Of a DNA stretch of 64,000 nt, positions 43,301-58,300 are shown in pieces. The notes under the pieces were generated by a model, which saw nothing but the letters and a program-made list of their open reading frames with translations, searched no databases and was not told the DNA's origin. The first letter of the stretch is position 1, and each line of letters opens with the position of its first letter. The stretch is from Gordionus sp. m RMFG-2023 (Eukaryota; Nematomorpha; Gordioida; Chordodea; Parachordodidae). The DNA lies in NCBI RefSeq assembly GCF_954871325.1, contig NC_088775.1, positions 22,235,561 through 22,299,560 on the forward strand, read 5' to 3'. A program made the position numbers and the translations under genes.

Positions 43301-46300
43301 TTTTTTTACCAAAAATAGATTTCTTCATAAAAAAACCTTAAATTTTAATAATAAAATAAATATTTATCAAATTTGATCTATAAATAAAAATTTATAATAG
43401 AGAGTGAAGAATCATGTTTTTATCTAATAAATTACTTACTTTTAAATTCAAAAACACATTATTTTTCATAAAAAGTCTTAAATTTTTATAATAAAATAAA
43501 TTTACCCCAATATAAATGATAGTATAATAGAGAATGTCAATACATAGATCTAATTACTTGTTTATATTTTAAAGATTAATGAATAAAAATTATATATAGA
43601 TAAAATGGAAATTAAATTAGAAATTTTTTAGGAATGTTCTAAAAGTGTAATAGGAATAGAACATAATTTTTGGTCAGGACAAAATAGGAACACAAACATG
43701 CCTTTGTTATAGATCCCTGATATAAATATAATCCTTGGACTGTGATCATTTTCTTTTTCTTTTAAGGTAATCATGTTATGTTGGAAGTTTGAAAAGTTGT
43801 CAATCAAAACTTATATTTGTAATTATTTTATAATATAAAGGAAACTACCAAAACTTTGTATAGTGTAATGTATATAATTTATACATAATAGGATACTCCA
43901 GTCATGGGAAGTACTGGTAAACGTATTTTAAATAGGTCGGGACCAGGTCGTCCAAGAAAACAAAATTCTCTACCAGTTGATCCTGCCTCATCTCTTTTTG
44001 AAATTGTTAAACAAGGAAGGAGTTCATTTCAAGTATTTCATCCTATCTCTTTTTTAATAAAATACCAATTTCAGGCAGTTGTTGATGAATGGATTGAAAA
44101 GTGTAAAAAAGATAAAATGGTAGCAGTAGGCAACTTAATGCAATTTTTTGTTGACTCCTCAGGCTGCAAAGGGAAAATTACACAAGAAATGCAAACTACT
44201 ATGGAACATTCTGATATTATAAGGAAGATGACTGAGCAATTTGATGAGGTTTTTTTTATTCAATCATTAAGTTGTTTAACATAATAAAATAGGATAGTGG
44301 TGATTACCCTATTATTAGTGGAGGGATTTTCAAGCGTTTTAGAATAAACTTTTGTGACTTTGTTCAGATATTAATAAAACAATGTCAATATAGTATTATA
44401 TTCGACCCCTATGTTATTGATAACATACTGCATTTTTTAATTGGATTGGCTGATTCCCAAGTTAGAGCTTTCAGACATACATCAACTTTAACTGGTTTTT
44501 AAATTTTTTTAAATTTTATGTAATTTATGCTATATATAGCTTTGAAGATAATGTCAGCCCTTGTTGATGTAGTATTAAATATAAACACAAATATTGATTA
44601 CACAATCCGGCAATTTGAAACAGAGAAACAAAAATGTCAAGGAAAAAGACCTACAGAAAGATTGGAAATGCTTACTCAAAAAAAACAAGAGGTATAATAT
44701 TTTGCAAATTAGTTTCATTTAATATTATTTAGACTGAAGAAAACATGAATGATGTATGTACACAATTGAGCTATATATTTAGAAGTATTTTTGTACATCG
44801 ATATCGGTATATGTCATTTATGTGATTTATTTTAAATTTATTTTACAGTGATACAATTCCTGATGTTAGAGCTTTATGCATGCAGGAAATAGGTATATGG
44901 ATGAAAAAATTTCCTAAGATGTTTTTAGATGATAGCTATTTAAAATATATTGGTTGGACCCTATATGATAAAGTTAATATAATATCCTATACAATTTCAT
45001 ATAAATTTATTTACCAGGTTGGAGAAGTTAGATTGAAATGTCTATTATCACTCCAGCCTTTATATGCTTCAGAAGAACTTACAGTCCGATTAGAGCTATT
45101 TACAAATAAATTTAAGGTTAATTTTTTAAAATTCAATTATTTTTCTATTTATAGTTAAATTTTTTTTTCTTGTGGTTAACATTATGGAACTCAAGATAAT
45201 AATAGCTATTACCATTAAATCTTTAGGAGTCTGAAACCTTTAAACAGTCAATAATATCTGGCTTTATAAAATTTTTTATCTATGATAAATCTTGATCATT
45301 ATCAATTATTTTAATCATTTCATTAATAAGTTTATATTTTTTAGTTTCTAATATAAAACGTGTAACATTTATTGTTTCCCATATATACTTTACTAAAATT
45401 AAAATATTTCAGTTAACTTCCACCTGTGTTAGTTAAATAGTCCTCCTAATTGTTAATGTTTGGTTCAGGCATGTAACTAATATTAAAAAATTATCTTTGG
45501 GTCGATTTTTAAAAACGACCTGATTAAGATTTTAGCCATAATGTATTGAGATTTGGCAAATTGAGGTTTAAATCTTCCTGCCATCTGTTAGCAAAATCTC
45601 CAGGTTTACACAATATTTTTTTGGTTGGTTAAAATTATAACCGCGCCGTTTTTAAAAATACCCAAATCGGACTTTTTAAAAACACTATATGCAACCAAGG
45701 GGGTGGGGGGAAGGGGAAATCTCCCCATTGCAAATTTGTCTGTTCTCTTAAATATCATTTTAAGCTAATAAAAATTTTCCTCCTACACTCACCCCACCCT
45801 CTTATCCCCCAAAAATATATACAATATATCACTTCAAAAAAGGAATGTGAAAGAAAAATGTTATTTTAATATAGATTTATATATCATGCTATTTTTTAAT
45901 ATAAATAAAGAGATCATAAAAATAAAAAAGGTTGAAATAAGCGAAACCCCAAAATTATTTTAATAAAGAATAATATAGCTAATGACCTACAATAAGTGAA
46001 CCTACTTCATATGGGGGAAAATCCCGCCTAATAGTGTTCCCCTCTTAGCAAAATGCTGACACCTATGGTTTGGTTATAACTCGCTAAATAATTATTAATT
46101 TTTTTATAATTTAATTATTTGTAGGGTTGTTAAACCCGGGTATATTCCCTAGGAATTTATTGAAAGGGAATATTCCCAATTTTTTAAAAATTATTAAAAG
46201 AGCATGGAAACATTCATTCAAAATATTCTCGTAGCTCACATTTAATAGTAAGTCTATTTTATTTGGCAATACACCTTTTCCCAATTAAATCTAACAAAGC

Positions 46301-49300
46301 AACACTTTCTGAAATACCTGACGCAATGTTTAATAAGAAATCTCAAAAGAGAAGAAAATTTTTGCTGCAAAGAAATCCATTTTTTGTAAATATATTGGAT
46401 CTCAGATTTATGGAGAATAACCTTGATTAGTGTTGTTAAACGGCTCGATTTGAGCCGATTTTTACAAACGGCTAACTTAAATATATATCTTGAAAATTTT
46501 TACCCAAGCGATGCTGATAGATGGCACAAAGGTTAAGATCTATTAATGAAATCTTGAGTCAGACATTTCTGGCTGAAATATTGAGTTAGCCGTTTTAAAA
46601 AATCAGCTCAAATCGAGCTGCTTAACAACACTAACCTTGATAATATTGAGATTGGTCATGGTATCTCAATATTATTTTTAGATGCTACTTGGATTATTGG
46701 AAACTTAGGAGAATATTGAAATCAGCAATTGTCCTTAAAAGCAATAGAATTTTGGAAGAAAATAGCTTATCAGATGATAATGATGTTGAAAGGGTTGATG
46801 ATAGTAAATTGTGTTTTGAAAATGTATTTTTTTAAACATTTAATGTATATTCTTATTATATTTTTTATTTGTATTATAGTTTATCTTTTGTTACCTGAAT
46901 ATAATAAAGTATAGTATTAAATTGTACAAAAAGGAAGGAAAAAATCAAAATAACGAGAATAAAATGCGAATATTTTAATTTTACTAGTTTTTTTGTAAAA
47001 ATTACCCAAATAAATAAATTTCCAAAATTTTTTTATTCAAATTTATTAATTTATATTATTTTTTTAAAAAAATGAATTTTTGTAACTGGCGAAAAATGAT
47101 TTAGACCACTATTTTATTTTTACATTAAAAATACCTTATGTTATTTTTTTCTTCAAAATTAAAAATTTTTTTTATTTATATTTTTTATATTTAGGACACA
47201 GTCTATAGTAAAAAATAAATATAATATATCATATTATAGGTAAAATCTCTAAAGGTCTATCGAAAGAAAAAAATTTGACGCCTATTCGAGTCTTTGACTT
47301 CCTGTGTACTTTGTGTACCTTATAGATTTGTCCGTGTTTTTAAGCAGTAAGAGGAGTTGGTTTTCGAAATTTTTTTTGCCTTTAGTTTTGACACCATAAA
47401 TCTTGGCGACGCTGCTTTTCCGAAATATACTACGGATTATGGTTATTTTAGTTCTTCTCATTAATTTATTATTATGAAGTTATTTAGTGCCAATCCGATT
47501 CGATATTAAATATCGGCAAGGCCCTATAAAAAACTAAGTAAAAAAAATATTTAGGTTAAGTCTACAGGGTGTAATGAGTTCCATGTATAGATGTATTTAT
47601 TTTATAAAGAATACATGAATAGTAGTTTTTTCTTCAGATGATATTTATTTAACACCCCATGGCTCCAGTATAACACATTTTTTACACAAATGAAGAAAAT
47701 TATGGGTACTAAGTCTACACCCTATAAGTAGATCAAATATTTCAACCATGATGACCAGCAGATCAAATCTAAAAAAACATGAATTAAATTAAATTCTGAT
47801 AAAGATTCTTATGAAGATGATCTAATAAGTTTTTTTGAAACTTTAAATATATTTAATAAATTTACCCAATTAAAATTTTTATTTATTAAATATAATACAA
47901 TCCTCTCATACGCCAGTTGAACGTATGTTTAGCACAGCTAGAGCTATATTGAGCTAAGCGCTCTTGTTTATCGGATCAAAATTTTGATAATCAATTGTTA
48001 AAAATAAGAATTATTATAAAAAGAACTTATTTTATCTTATAAAATATTATTTTTGTATAATTTGATTTTTATTATCTATGGAGAAAAAAAGAAAATTAAT
48101 ATATAATATTTAGTATTTTTTAAATAACAAGTAACGCGGTATTATTTTTGAATAGCAACGTGTTTTTTTTCTCAGAAGGTAACGAGCAATGGTAACGTAT
48201 TCCTTTTTTCAAACGTAACGTAATGAGTAAGGTTCTTTTTTGAAGTATTCATATGAATACGAATAATAAATTCAGTTATAACTTAGCTTTTTATTTTTTT
48301 TCTCTTAAACGAAAGTTTAAAGATAATCAATATTGCAGTAGTTTTTCATTATCAGTTTTTATTTAAACGTTCAAACCGAACTTATATTATTCTGTTAACT
48401 GAACCTGAGTCTAAACTCTTTTTTTTATCTGAACCGAATGTTTGTTATAGTTAAACGTATCCCTGGGTTTACTGTATAACCTTAAAATGTAGCATCATTT
48501 AAAGGCTCCAAAAGGTTTTACACATACTATAAATCTTTTAGACACTCTAAAAAGGAAAACATTCTTCTAAATCCGAAATTGCATATTCTATCTGTTTAAT
48601 TTAGAACTAGACAAGTAGAAAATTTAATAATGAAAATATATCAAGTAAACTTTTACAAATTTTGATTGTAAAGGATCGCATAATAGCTATGACTCTGGAC
48701 AAGGAATATGAAGTTGCTGTTCAGGCTGTAAAGTTGATCAATAACATTCTTAAATTTCATCGAGAAATTTTAACCGATAGAGATTGTGAACATGTTTATG
48801 AGTTGGTTTACTCCATACACAGACAAGTAAGTTGATGTTTATGTGATAAATGAATTTTAACTATAGCTCTAATATATATATTACACTTTTTATTGCTTTA
48901 ATTTATTATTGATTATATTGTCTATTTTGAATGATTTATTTAATTATTTTTACCTATATATATTTTACAACTAATTGTAATAATAATGACAGTTCATTAT
49001 AATAATAATATGCAGGTTTGTATTTTAGACTATGTAAAAAAATTTCCCATTCAATTGTTTTTTTTATTTAAGTAGATATAACTAATAAATTTATTACATA
49101 TATTCTCTCCTTCTTTTATCAATCTGAAATACGATAAATTGTTTTCCTATCCCTTTTGACAAAATCTCCAAGCTTAGATAATTTTTTGGCAAAAATCATA
49201 ATTTAACCTAACACTATGAAAATAACTACTAGACATCTTAAAATCCTTTTCTTATTGCAGATATAACATATTTTTCTTTTAATATAATTATAAACATTAC

Positions 49301-52300
49301 AAATAAATTGAATTTAATATGGGATTTTTTTTTGAGAATATCGGCCTGATCTCATATTTTATCGCCTTAAGCCATAATATTTATTCTTTACAACTAATCA
49401 TAATAATATAACAACAATTAATCATAATAATAATATACAAGGTTATATTTATATTTTAGACTATGTAAATTAACTAATTCATTATATTAAGGTTGCTCAA
49501 GCAGCAGGGGAATTTCTAAAGGAAAGACTATTTACATTAGATGAAGAAGCCATGGGAAAATCAATTAAGACAAAAAGGGGCAAGAAAAGGTTACCCAATA
49601 CACCACTCGTACGAGATCTTGTTCAATTCTTTATTGAGAGCGAAGTTAAATTTTATAATAATTTTTATAGCCATATTATAGTGCGCACAAATTGAACGTT
49701 GCAACGCAGCGTTTCAAAACGCATATAAAAAAACGTAAACGCAGCCATGTTTAAATTGATGCGTTAAGTTTTATTTTTTCAATAATAAGCATTTAAATTT
49801 AAAACAAATAATCACCACAAGACCTTTCTTACCTAGCAGGGAAAATAAATCATATTCAATGGAATCAAAAATTCTTAGAGACAATTTTATAAATTATTAA
49901 ATATTTATTATTGTATAAAATTTATTTTTGATAATATTTTATACTAAATTATGTTTACATATTTAATTTTTATAGAGATCATGTTATTAAATGATATAAA
50001 TAAATTGAATATTAAGAAAAATTTAATTGATATATCCATTAATCTCTAAAATGATATAAATTAATTGAATATTAAGAAAAATTTATTTGATATATCCCTT
50101 AATTTCTTGCATGTTAATTTGGACATGATTCTAGATGTAGCCCATTGAGCTATTTTAAAGCTTGGGGAATGAACCTCAAATTAAAATAATATTAATTGTA
50201 TTCTCTTTGATACAATTAAAATTTTCATAGAATTTAAGAATAATTTAAATATTTTATAATGTAAAAACTATATCTAAATGAGATTTATCTGTTGCTTCTA
50301 TAAATAGTTTTCCAATATCAACCATAGTAATTAAGTGATATAACTAAATTAATTGAAAGTAAAATTTATTTGATATATCCCTTAATTTTTATTGCATGTT
50401 AATTTGGACACTATTCAAGATGTAGCCCATTGAGCTATTTTAAAGCTTGGTAAATGAACCTCAAACTTAAAATAATATTAACTCTATTTTACGATACAAT
50501 TGAAATTTTCATAGAATTTAAGACATATAATTTAATTATTTTATAGTGTGAAAACTATACCTAAATAAGATTTATCTGTTGCTTCTATAAATAGATTCTC
50601 AATATCAACCATAGTAATTAAATGATATAACTAAATTAATTGAATATTAAGAAAAATTATATTGATATATCTTTTAATTTCTATTAAATGTTAATTTGAA
50701 CACTAATATAATTTGAACACTAATATAATTTGAATGTTAAGAAAAATTAAATTATGAAAATAGAGACAAATATAATATATAAAAATTTTATTAAAAGAAT
50801 CTAATGTCAATATAAAAATTAATATAAAATATATAATAAATAAATAATTTATATAATGCTATTAAATATGTCAATGCAGATTCATTTGTAAGTGTTGGTA
50901 AGGTACCATTTGTCTTCAGATAGTATAGAAATTTTAAAACCTCAGTTTTTAACAGCATTTGGTTGTCTAGACTCTACAAGGCTATTCATAAAAAGTCTAA
51001 ATAAAATATAAATATAAAAATTAGCTTTACTGCATCCCAGATGGCTTTTCTTCCAAAATTTATTAACCTATTAGCATTTAGTACTTTAGGTTTCACATGA
51101 AAATTAACATTTCAAATATTTAAAATTAACTTTTTGAGAATATACACTTATAATTTTTTATGAATATTAAAATATTTTGTGGGATTTATTTAAATATAGA
51201 TGGTAAATAAAGTCAATATAAATTTTGGATCAGTATTGTATAGGCTTTGTAGTAATATCAGAACAAAATTTGAGGGTTGGCACAGCTCTACTCTTTATTT
51301 TCTAAGTAGTTATTATCAACTTACCAATAAAATAAATAATAAGCAGGATTTCCTATTTTCTCCTTATTCAGCTTATCCTTGAAGTTTGTCAATTCCAATG
51401 CTAGTCTAATTATATTATTATATTTAACATTCTTATATATTTATACCTGTAAACAATAACTGATAAATGTTCCATAACAATGAAACTTTTTTTATGGTAG
51501 TCCAGGATTTCTCCAAATCTTTTGCTTATTTCATCGTTCCATATCTTAAAATTATTATTATATCATTTAATAATTATTATTCTTACAATTTAGAAGAATT
51601 TTATCACTTCAAAATTTAAAAATTTTTAAAACGCAAGCAAGTTTGTCTTTTAAAAAATAATTTAAAATGAAAAATGGAAATGTTCTCAATTTGAACGAAT
51701 GCATTGTTTGCGTTTTGAAACGCTGCGTTGCAACGTTCAATTTCGCACTATAATGCTCTTTTATATTTTATTAATTTTATACAACTTTTGATATTATTAT
51801 ATTTAGTTATTATGAATTTAGAATATTATAGGGTACATCGTGGTGTTTTATTAAACTTTTTTAGTTTATTACTGTTTCGTAATTGGAATATGACCCATTT
51901 TCTTTTTTTATAAATCAAAATGTTTTTTTTTATTTTATGATCAAACAATATTATTGGAAGCCACGAGTCTTGACCAATTTATTTTTGACAAATATATTTA
52001 ATACTATTTTTATCGTTCATTCTATTTAAATATTATATCCCAACATTGTGTTATCTGATGTTTTTTGAGGCTTATTACCTTTGATAATTATACACTATAA
52101 AAAAAACTCTAATCTTTATTGTGAATATACTATAAAAAACTCTACCAGTAGTACAGCCATTTTATAACTCATTCAATTTACCCAACACAACTCTAAAACT
52201 AAAATTAATAAATTTTCAACTTCAAATTTTATTGATTAAATATATTTTAAAAAACTAAAAGTCATCATAATTATAAAATCTAGTCCCTTTTATACTTTTG

Positions 52301-55300
52301 GAGATCACGAGTTTTACACGAGATCAGGCGACTATTTATATATTTGATAAATATTAATCAAAATAATTTTTAAAAATAAATAATAATAATAATATGACAA
52401 ATATGACATTACCAATGGCGTAGCTAGATATTTTCCTTGGGGGTTGGGGGATCGGCACCTATAAAAATCTGGGACTTTGCCCCCAGAGCACCATTAAAGG
52501 GCCTTTGGTCACGTCTTAAAAATCATATATCTTTTTATTTTTATCTAAATATTAAGTTTTTAACAATATAATATCATCATGGCACTTCTAATTAAATTAG
52601 CACAAAATTTGAAATTTATATATTATACTTTTTTTTAAAATTATTTTATGCGATAAATTTGAGATTTATATATTATACTTTTTTTAAAATTATTTTATGC
52701 AATAAATATGATGATTAAAGAGGTAGGATGTTTTCTATTGGTGCCAGAAAATAAGTTGAATTCTCTATTAAAGCAAATATATAGGTAGTTTTATACAATC
52801 CTCTAATTTTTTCTTTAAAGGCTTAAGAAATCATATTTAAATCATTTTACTTATTTTTAAATTAAAGTTGAATGTGATTGGTTTATTATAAACAGGGCTG
52901 TGAACCCTCCTTCTATAAAAAAGGATTTGTTGGGTTCAATGAAAAATCTCTGAATCAAAGTCGAGTTCAGGGTTTGGTGTCCAGAATTGTAAATTTTTAA
53001 ATTTACATAAAAGGATACACTAAATAAAAAATGATTTTCATAAAAATATTTTTATTATTGAAAATAAAACAATTATGTTCTAAAATTTAAATACATTTTT
53101 TATTATATAAATATTTTACATGCTATTTTTTAATACTGGATAAATTTTTTATAATTTAATATAAAAGATTCTTGAAATAATTTTAACGATTTTAGCAGTA
53201 TTATACATTATCAATTCACCTACTTATAGTTTTTAATTACACCCTAAACTATCTTTCTTACACATTTATTTGTTGGTATATCAATATTAAATAATTTATT
53301 ATATTCAATAATGATATCTTTCCAGAAATATATATCAGAAAACTTTTAATATTCACATTCAGCTAACTCAATATTAAAAATATTATTCTATAGTTTAAAA
53401 CCCCTCCCATCGCTATTCCACTGCTTATTACTCATATTTCTAGTATGTCTTGAAACATGTATTATTTTTTATTCAAACTTGGAAGGGATCAGCTAACCAA
53501 CAGTGTAGAGTTATTAGCAAGATATTGATTTTATTATATATATTAAAAAATATATATTATACTTATCTTACCTTAATAAAATTTAATACGAATTAATTTC
53601 TATTGAAGAAAAACAGCAATTAATTAATTAAAAAACTGACTTTAATTATTCTAAAACTACATTTTTATTATTCAATGGCACTTACAGTTGAATACAACTT
53701 TTGGAGCTTTTCATTTTAAATATAATATAGAACCCTATCAGAATTTTTTTAGTCTGGACAGCGTCTACATAAAGGGGGGGGGGGTAGGAACATTTGCATT
53801 CTTTTTTGAGGGGGTAGGGGGTAGGATAAATTTTTTGGGGAGTTATCTATTAAATTTTGAGATGAAATAGGACAAAATTTATTGCTGTAAAAATTAATAC
53901 TTTTATTATAATATTATTATAATACAATTCATCGACCAAATCTATATATTGCAAACAATCATACACATTGTTTTCCAAATAAACTATCCTTTTAAATGTA
54001 ATTTAAAAGGTTTATAATTTCAGCAAGCTTATAATGCCATAATAATTAATTCATTGTAAATAATGGAGGTTTTTATTGAATTTATTATCTAAAAAATAAA
54101 TTTTTTATATTCACAAAATATCGATAGTTAGTAGTAGAGATAGATTAATTTAAGTTATCCTTTATAAATTCTTTGAAAAGAGTATCAATAAATAAATAGG
54201 TGTAAATAATGATAAAGAGACACCGCCACCGAAGGTGGCATAATTTTTTTAGGGGGGTAGGCAAAGGTTTTTGAAGGGGGTTTGCATCCAGTGAAAATCC
54301 TGTCATGTAGACGTTGAGTCTGGTTCTTATCCAATAAAAAAAAAATTTAAATTTGACAGAAGATATTCCAACTTTTTTTACAATTTATTTTTATAATAAA
54401 TTAAATAGAATGATTTCCATTGTTAGGTTATAACAAATTGTGAATTTCAAAATTTAAATCAGAATTCACTTTATTATAATACTCTTTTAAAAAAATAATA
54501 ACCTTGAAATTGGGAACCAAAGTGTTAAATTCTATTTATTTACTAATGATTTTTTAAAAAATTATGAATTATACAAATAAATATTTTTAATAATAGGAAC
54601 CGTGGATGAGTAGAAAATAGATTATATCTACATATTTATTTTCCTCTGTTTTGTCTCAAACAAAAATATTGATTTGGATAGTCAGAGATGGCTGATAATC
54701 TCTCGCTCATTTTTAAACGATAGGGCTTCATGCCCCTGCTAAGTTTGAATGTGACCACATATAGAATATTTTTTATTTAAAAAGGAATCTAAAAATTTGA
54801 AAACTAAAATTATAATTTTATTAATTTAGCTACATGAACATGGTGCCTATCTTGTTGATAGTTTGATTGAAACTAATGATATGATTAAAGATTGGGAATG
54901 TATGACTGATTTGCTTATCGAAGAACCTGGTAGAGGAGAAGAAGGTTTCTTATACTTTTATAATATTAAGTTCATAGATTTCGGGTTGCTTTGGAGGTAG
55001 CAAAATCCTAAGAATGCGTTGAAAAAAATTTACTCAAGTAATAATTTTTATTATAGATAGGGAGATAGGTGTTATACGGCAGGTTGGGTAAAATAGCAAA
55101 AACGTCTATAACCTTTTCATTTTTAGGACTAATCTATGAATTTGCTCAAGAGATATATTTGTGTACATACTATTATCTTAGATTATTTTTTTTATCAAGG
55201 TGCTTGTTTAGTTCTTGTACATTACTACCCCCGTTCTTATTTTTTGATCCCCCAAAGAACGTTATAAAAAGTGTTTATTTTATTTTAAATATTTATTTCA

Positions 55301-58300
55301 AATGAATTTAATCACAAATATTAATATAGCTTTAGATAATAATCAAGAAACCAGTTTGATTGAAATTATGACTTGCTGTGTTAAACAAGCTGCGACGGGA
55401 GAGGCACCAGTCGGTAGGACAACATCGAAAAAGGGACATGTAACTTGATAATTATACATATCAACGATTTTAGATTATACTTTATAATGAAATAAATATG
55501 ACGATTTATATATAAATAAGCTATCGGCAAAAGAAAACAAGTTACTCCAAGAGGAACGGAGCAAATTGACAGAACACTTTATTATAGCATTGCCAAGCCT
55601 TTTGGCTAAAGTGAATATAAATAACTCGCATACAAAATTAACTTAAATTATAGTATATAGCTGATCCTGAAAAAATTTCGAATCTAATGTTAATTCCACA
55701 ATATTTTGATTTGGATTTATATACATCTAATAGATGTGAAAAGGTTATAATAATTATTTTAAAATATTGGCATATATTTGTTATCTTGCAGTACCTGGAA
55801 TATTTTTTGAAATATGCAGAAGAAATCATGCTAAAACATATGAATCCAGACGTTTTAAGCACTTGTGCAAAAACTTATGAGTTATTATGTTTGGAGGAAA
55901 ACTCAATCAATGGCAGATGCAGAATATCTAAGAGCACTTTGATTGACAATTTAGTTGAAAGATTTAAAATTACTTATGAAGAGTTTATGCAAGAAGTTAT
56001 ATAAAATTTTATTAATTTTTTATTAATTAGTATATCATAGAAGGAAGAACCGGATGAAGATCAAATATTTGCTTTATTATCAAGTTTAAAAAGATTAAGT
56101 TCATTTAATGAATTTCACGATATTACGAATTGGGATTTATGGGATTATTTAATTACAATTTTAAAATATGGATGTGATGTGAATAGAAAATTTCCAATAT
56201 CTCAAGATATTCTCTGTAAAGCTTTATCTTGCGCACATTTTCATCTTCTTTGGTACCTTAATAATATTAACAATGTGGCCATGACATCAAAAAAAGCCTC
56301 TATCGAAGATAAAAATAATTTAGAAAGTCACGATATAAACAATTTATCGGCAGCTATGATAGAATCAATAAAAACTCTAAAATCTCGCCTGTGTGATTAT
56401 ATTACTTTTGGTCAAGAATTGATGTATGCAGGTTCATATTTAGAGGAAGATGTAAGTATTTTTTTATGTATAAGAATTACATTTTTGTATTTTAAATATA
56501 AATTTTTTTTAAGATATATTTATCAATCTGTGATTTGTTAATTGCTTTCAATCGACACATATCATATATTAACCCAACATTAGAACACATTATATTTGAG
56601 CCTGACAAAAATTTGATCGTAAATATTTTAGACCTAAATAGATACATTAAATATTTGAATAGACCCAATTGAACAGTTTCATTATAGAAAAAGTATTTAT
56701 CAATATTTCTGAAAACGAAGAGGAATTCACAGTCGGCGGCCATGGGAAGATTGAGCAATTAAGAAAAGGAAGAAATTTTTTGGCATCTTTTTGCAAATTA
56801 ATAATATATAATGTGATTAGTATTCAAAATGCAGTTGATATATTTCGGAACTACACTAAAGTAATTAACTTTAATTTAATTAATGCTTAGATATAATTGA
56901 CATTTGACAATCATTATAAAATATTATTAATAAAAGTAATAATAATTGTATTATCATATTTGTTTTTTCATAGTTTTATACAGATTATGGAGACATTATA
57001 AAAATGACAATTGGTAAAGCTCGGGAAATTAATAAAGTTAGCTGTGCCAAAGTGATGATTACAGCACTGCAATATCATTTTAAAGATATGTTTAAACTAT
57101 CTCAAAATGAATTGTTGACTTCGCACAACAATTTACAATCTACAGAAGCATCAGGCAATATCAATGTCTTAAATTTAATTAAAACGAATTCATGGCATGA
57201 AGGATTCTCATCATTAAAAGAATTAGGGAGAAGATTTTGTTTATCATTTGGATTGGATCAAATAAAAAATAGGGAGGCTATAGCTTTGATACACAAGTTT
57301 AATAAAGTATATTTATAGACATGATTTATAAATTAATTAGAGAAGGTATTATATTCTCCTTATCTTCAACACTAAATAATATGGAAACTGTGCAAAATCA
57401 AAATTACTTGTCGCCTCCACACAATTTATATTTTTTGGATGTAGTCGGTGAGTTTTCTAATAAACTTATGAAGCAAGACAAACGTACCGTGTATAATTTT
57501 TAAACATATAGTCTCTTTAATTTTTTATTTTTTTAAGGTTGACATTTTTGGATAGGCATTTATCACCTGGTACATTGAGTTATAAAGGTGACGAATGGCA
57601 ACCTTTATTTAATTATCGAAATAGTCTATTACAAAATATAGATATCGAATCTCACACAAAAATCAGATCCAATCATAATATATCACAGCAATATATTCAC
57701 AATTCCCCTCTAGCTTTAAATCAACCAAATTACTCACTTGCAAATAATTCTCATTTACAAAATACAATAATGGGTAATGAGATAAAAATATATCTTAATC
57801 ACGCATTTTTATTTATAATACAATATGTAAAAATATAAAATAACTTTATTTAGATTCCTTTGCACAGTCAATTATACCTTCTGAATTGCACCCAATATAT
57901 GAACATGAAGAAGAAATGGCTGAAATAGGAGAAAAAGATTTAAACATGTTTAAATATATTATATTTGTGATTAGGAATTAAATATTTGATTGTTATATAT
58001 TAATTCTTATTTTATTTTAAGGTTTTTAGGTAATACAAATTTACCCATCGAAGAGGCTGCAGGATCTAGTACGAGATTGAGATTATCAGAAACTCAACAG
58101 CAAAACCAATTACAGAATAGCTCACTTTTTCAAAAGTTTATAAAAACTATATATGTTGTATTTCATATTAAATTAATCAAAAAAAACTATTCTCAAACCA
58201 ACTCCTCTAATTTAAATTTTTTTTATGTTAGTATTAGAAGCCTGCAAAGTGATTTTTTCGAGGTCCTTACCCAACCCATACCCGAATTTTTTTAAAAAAA

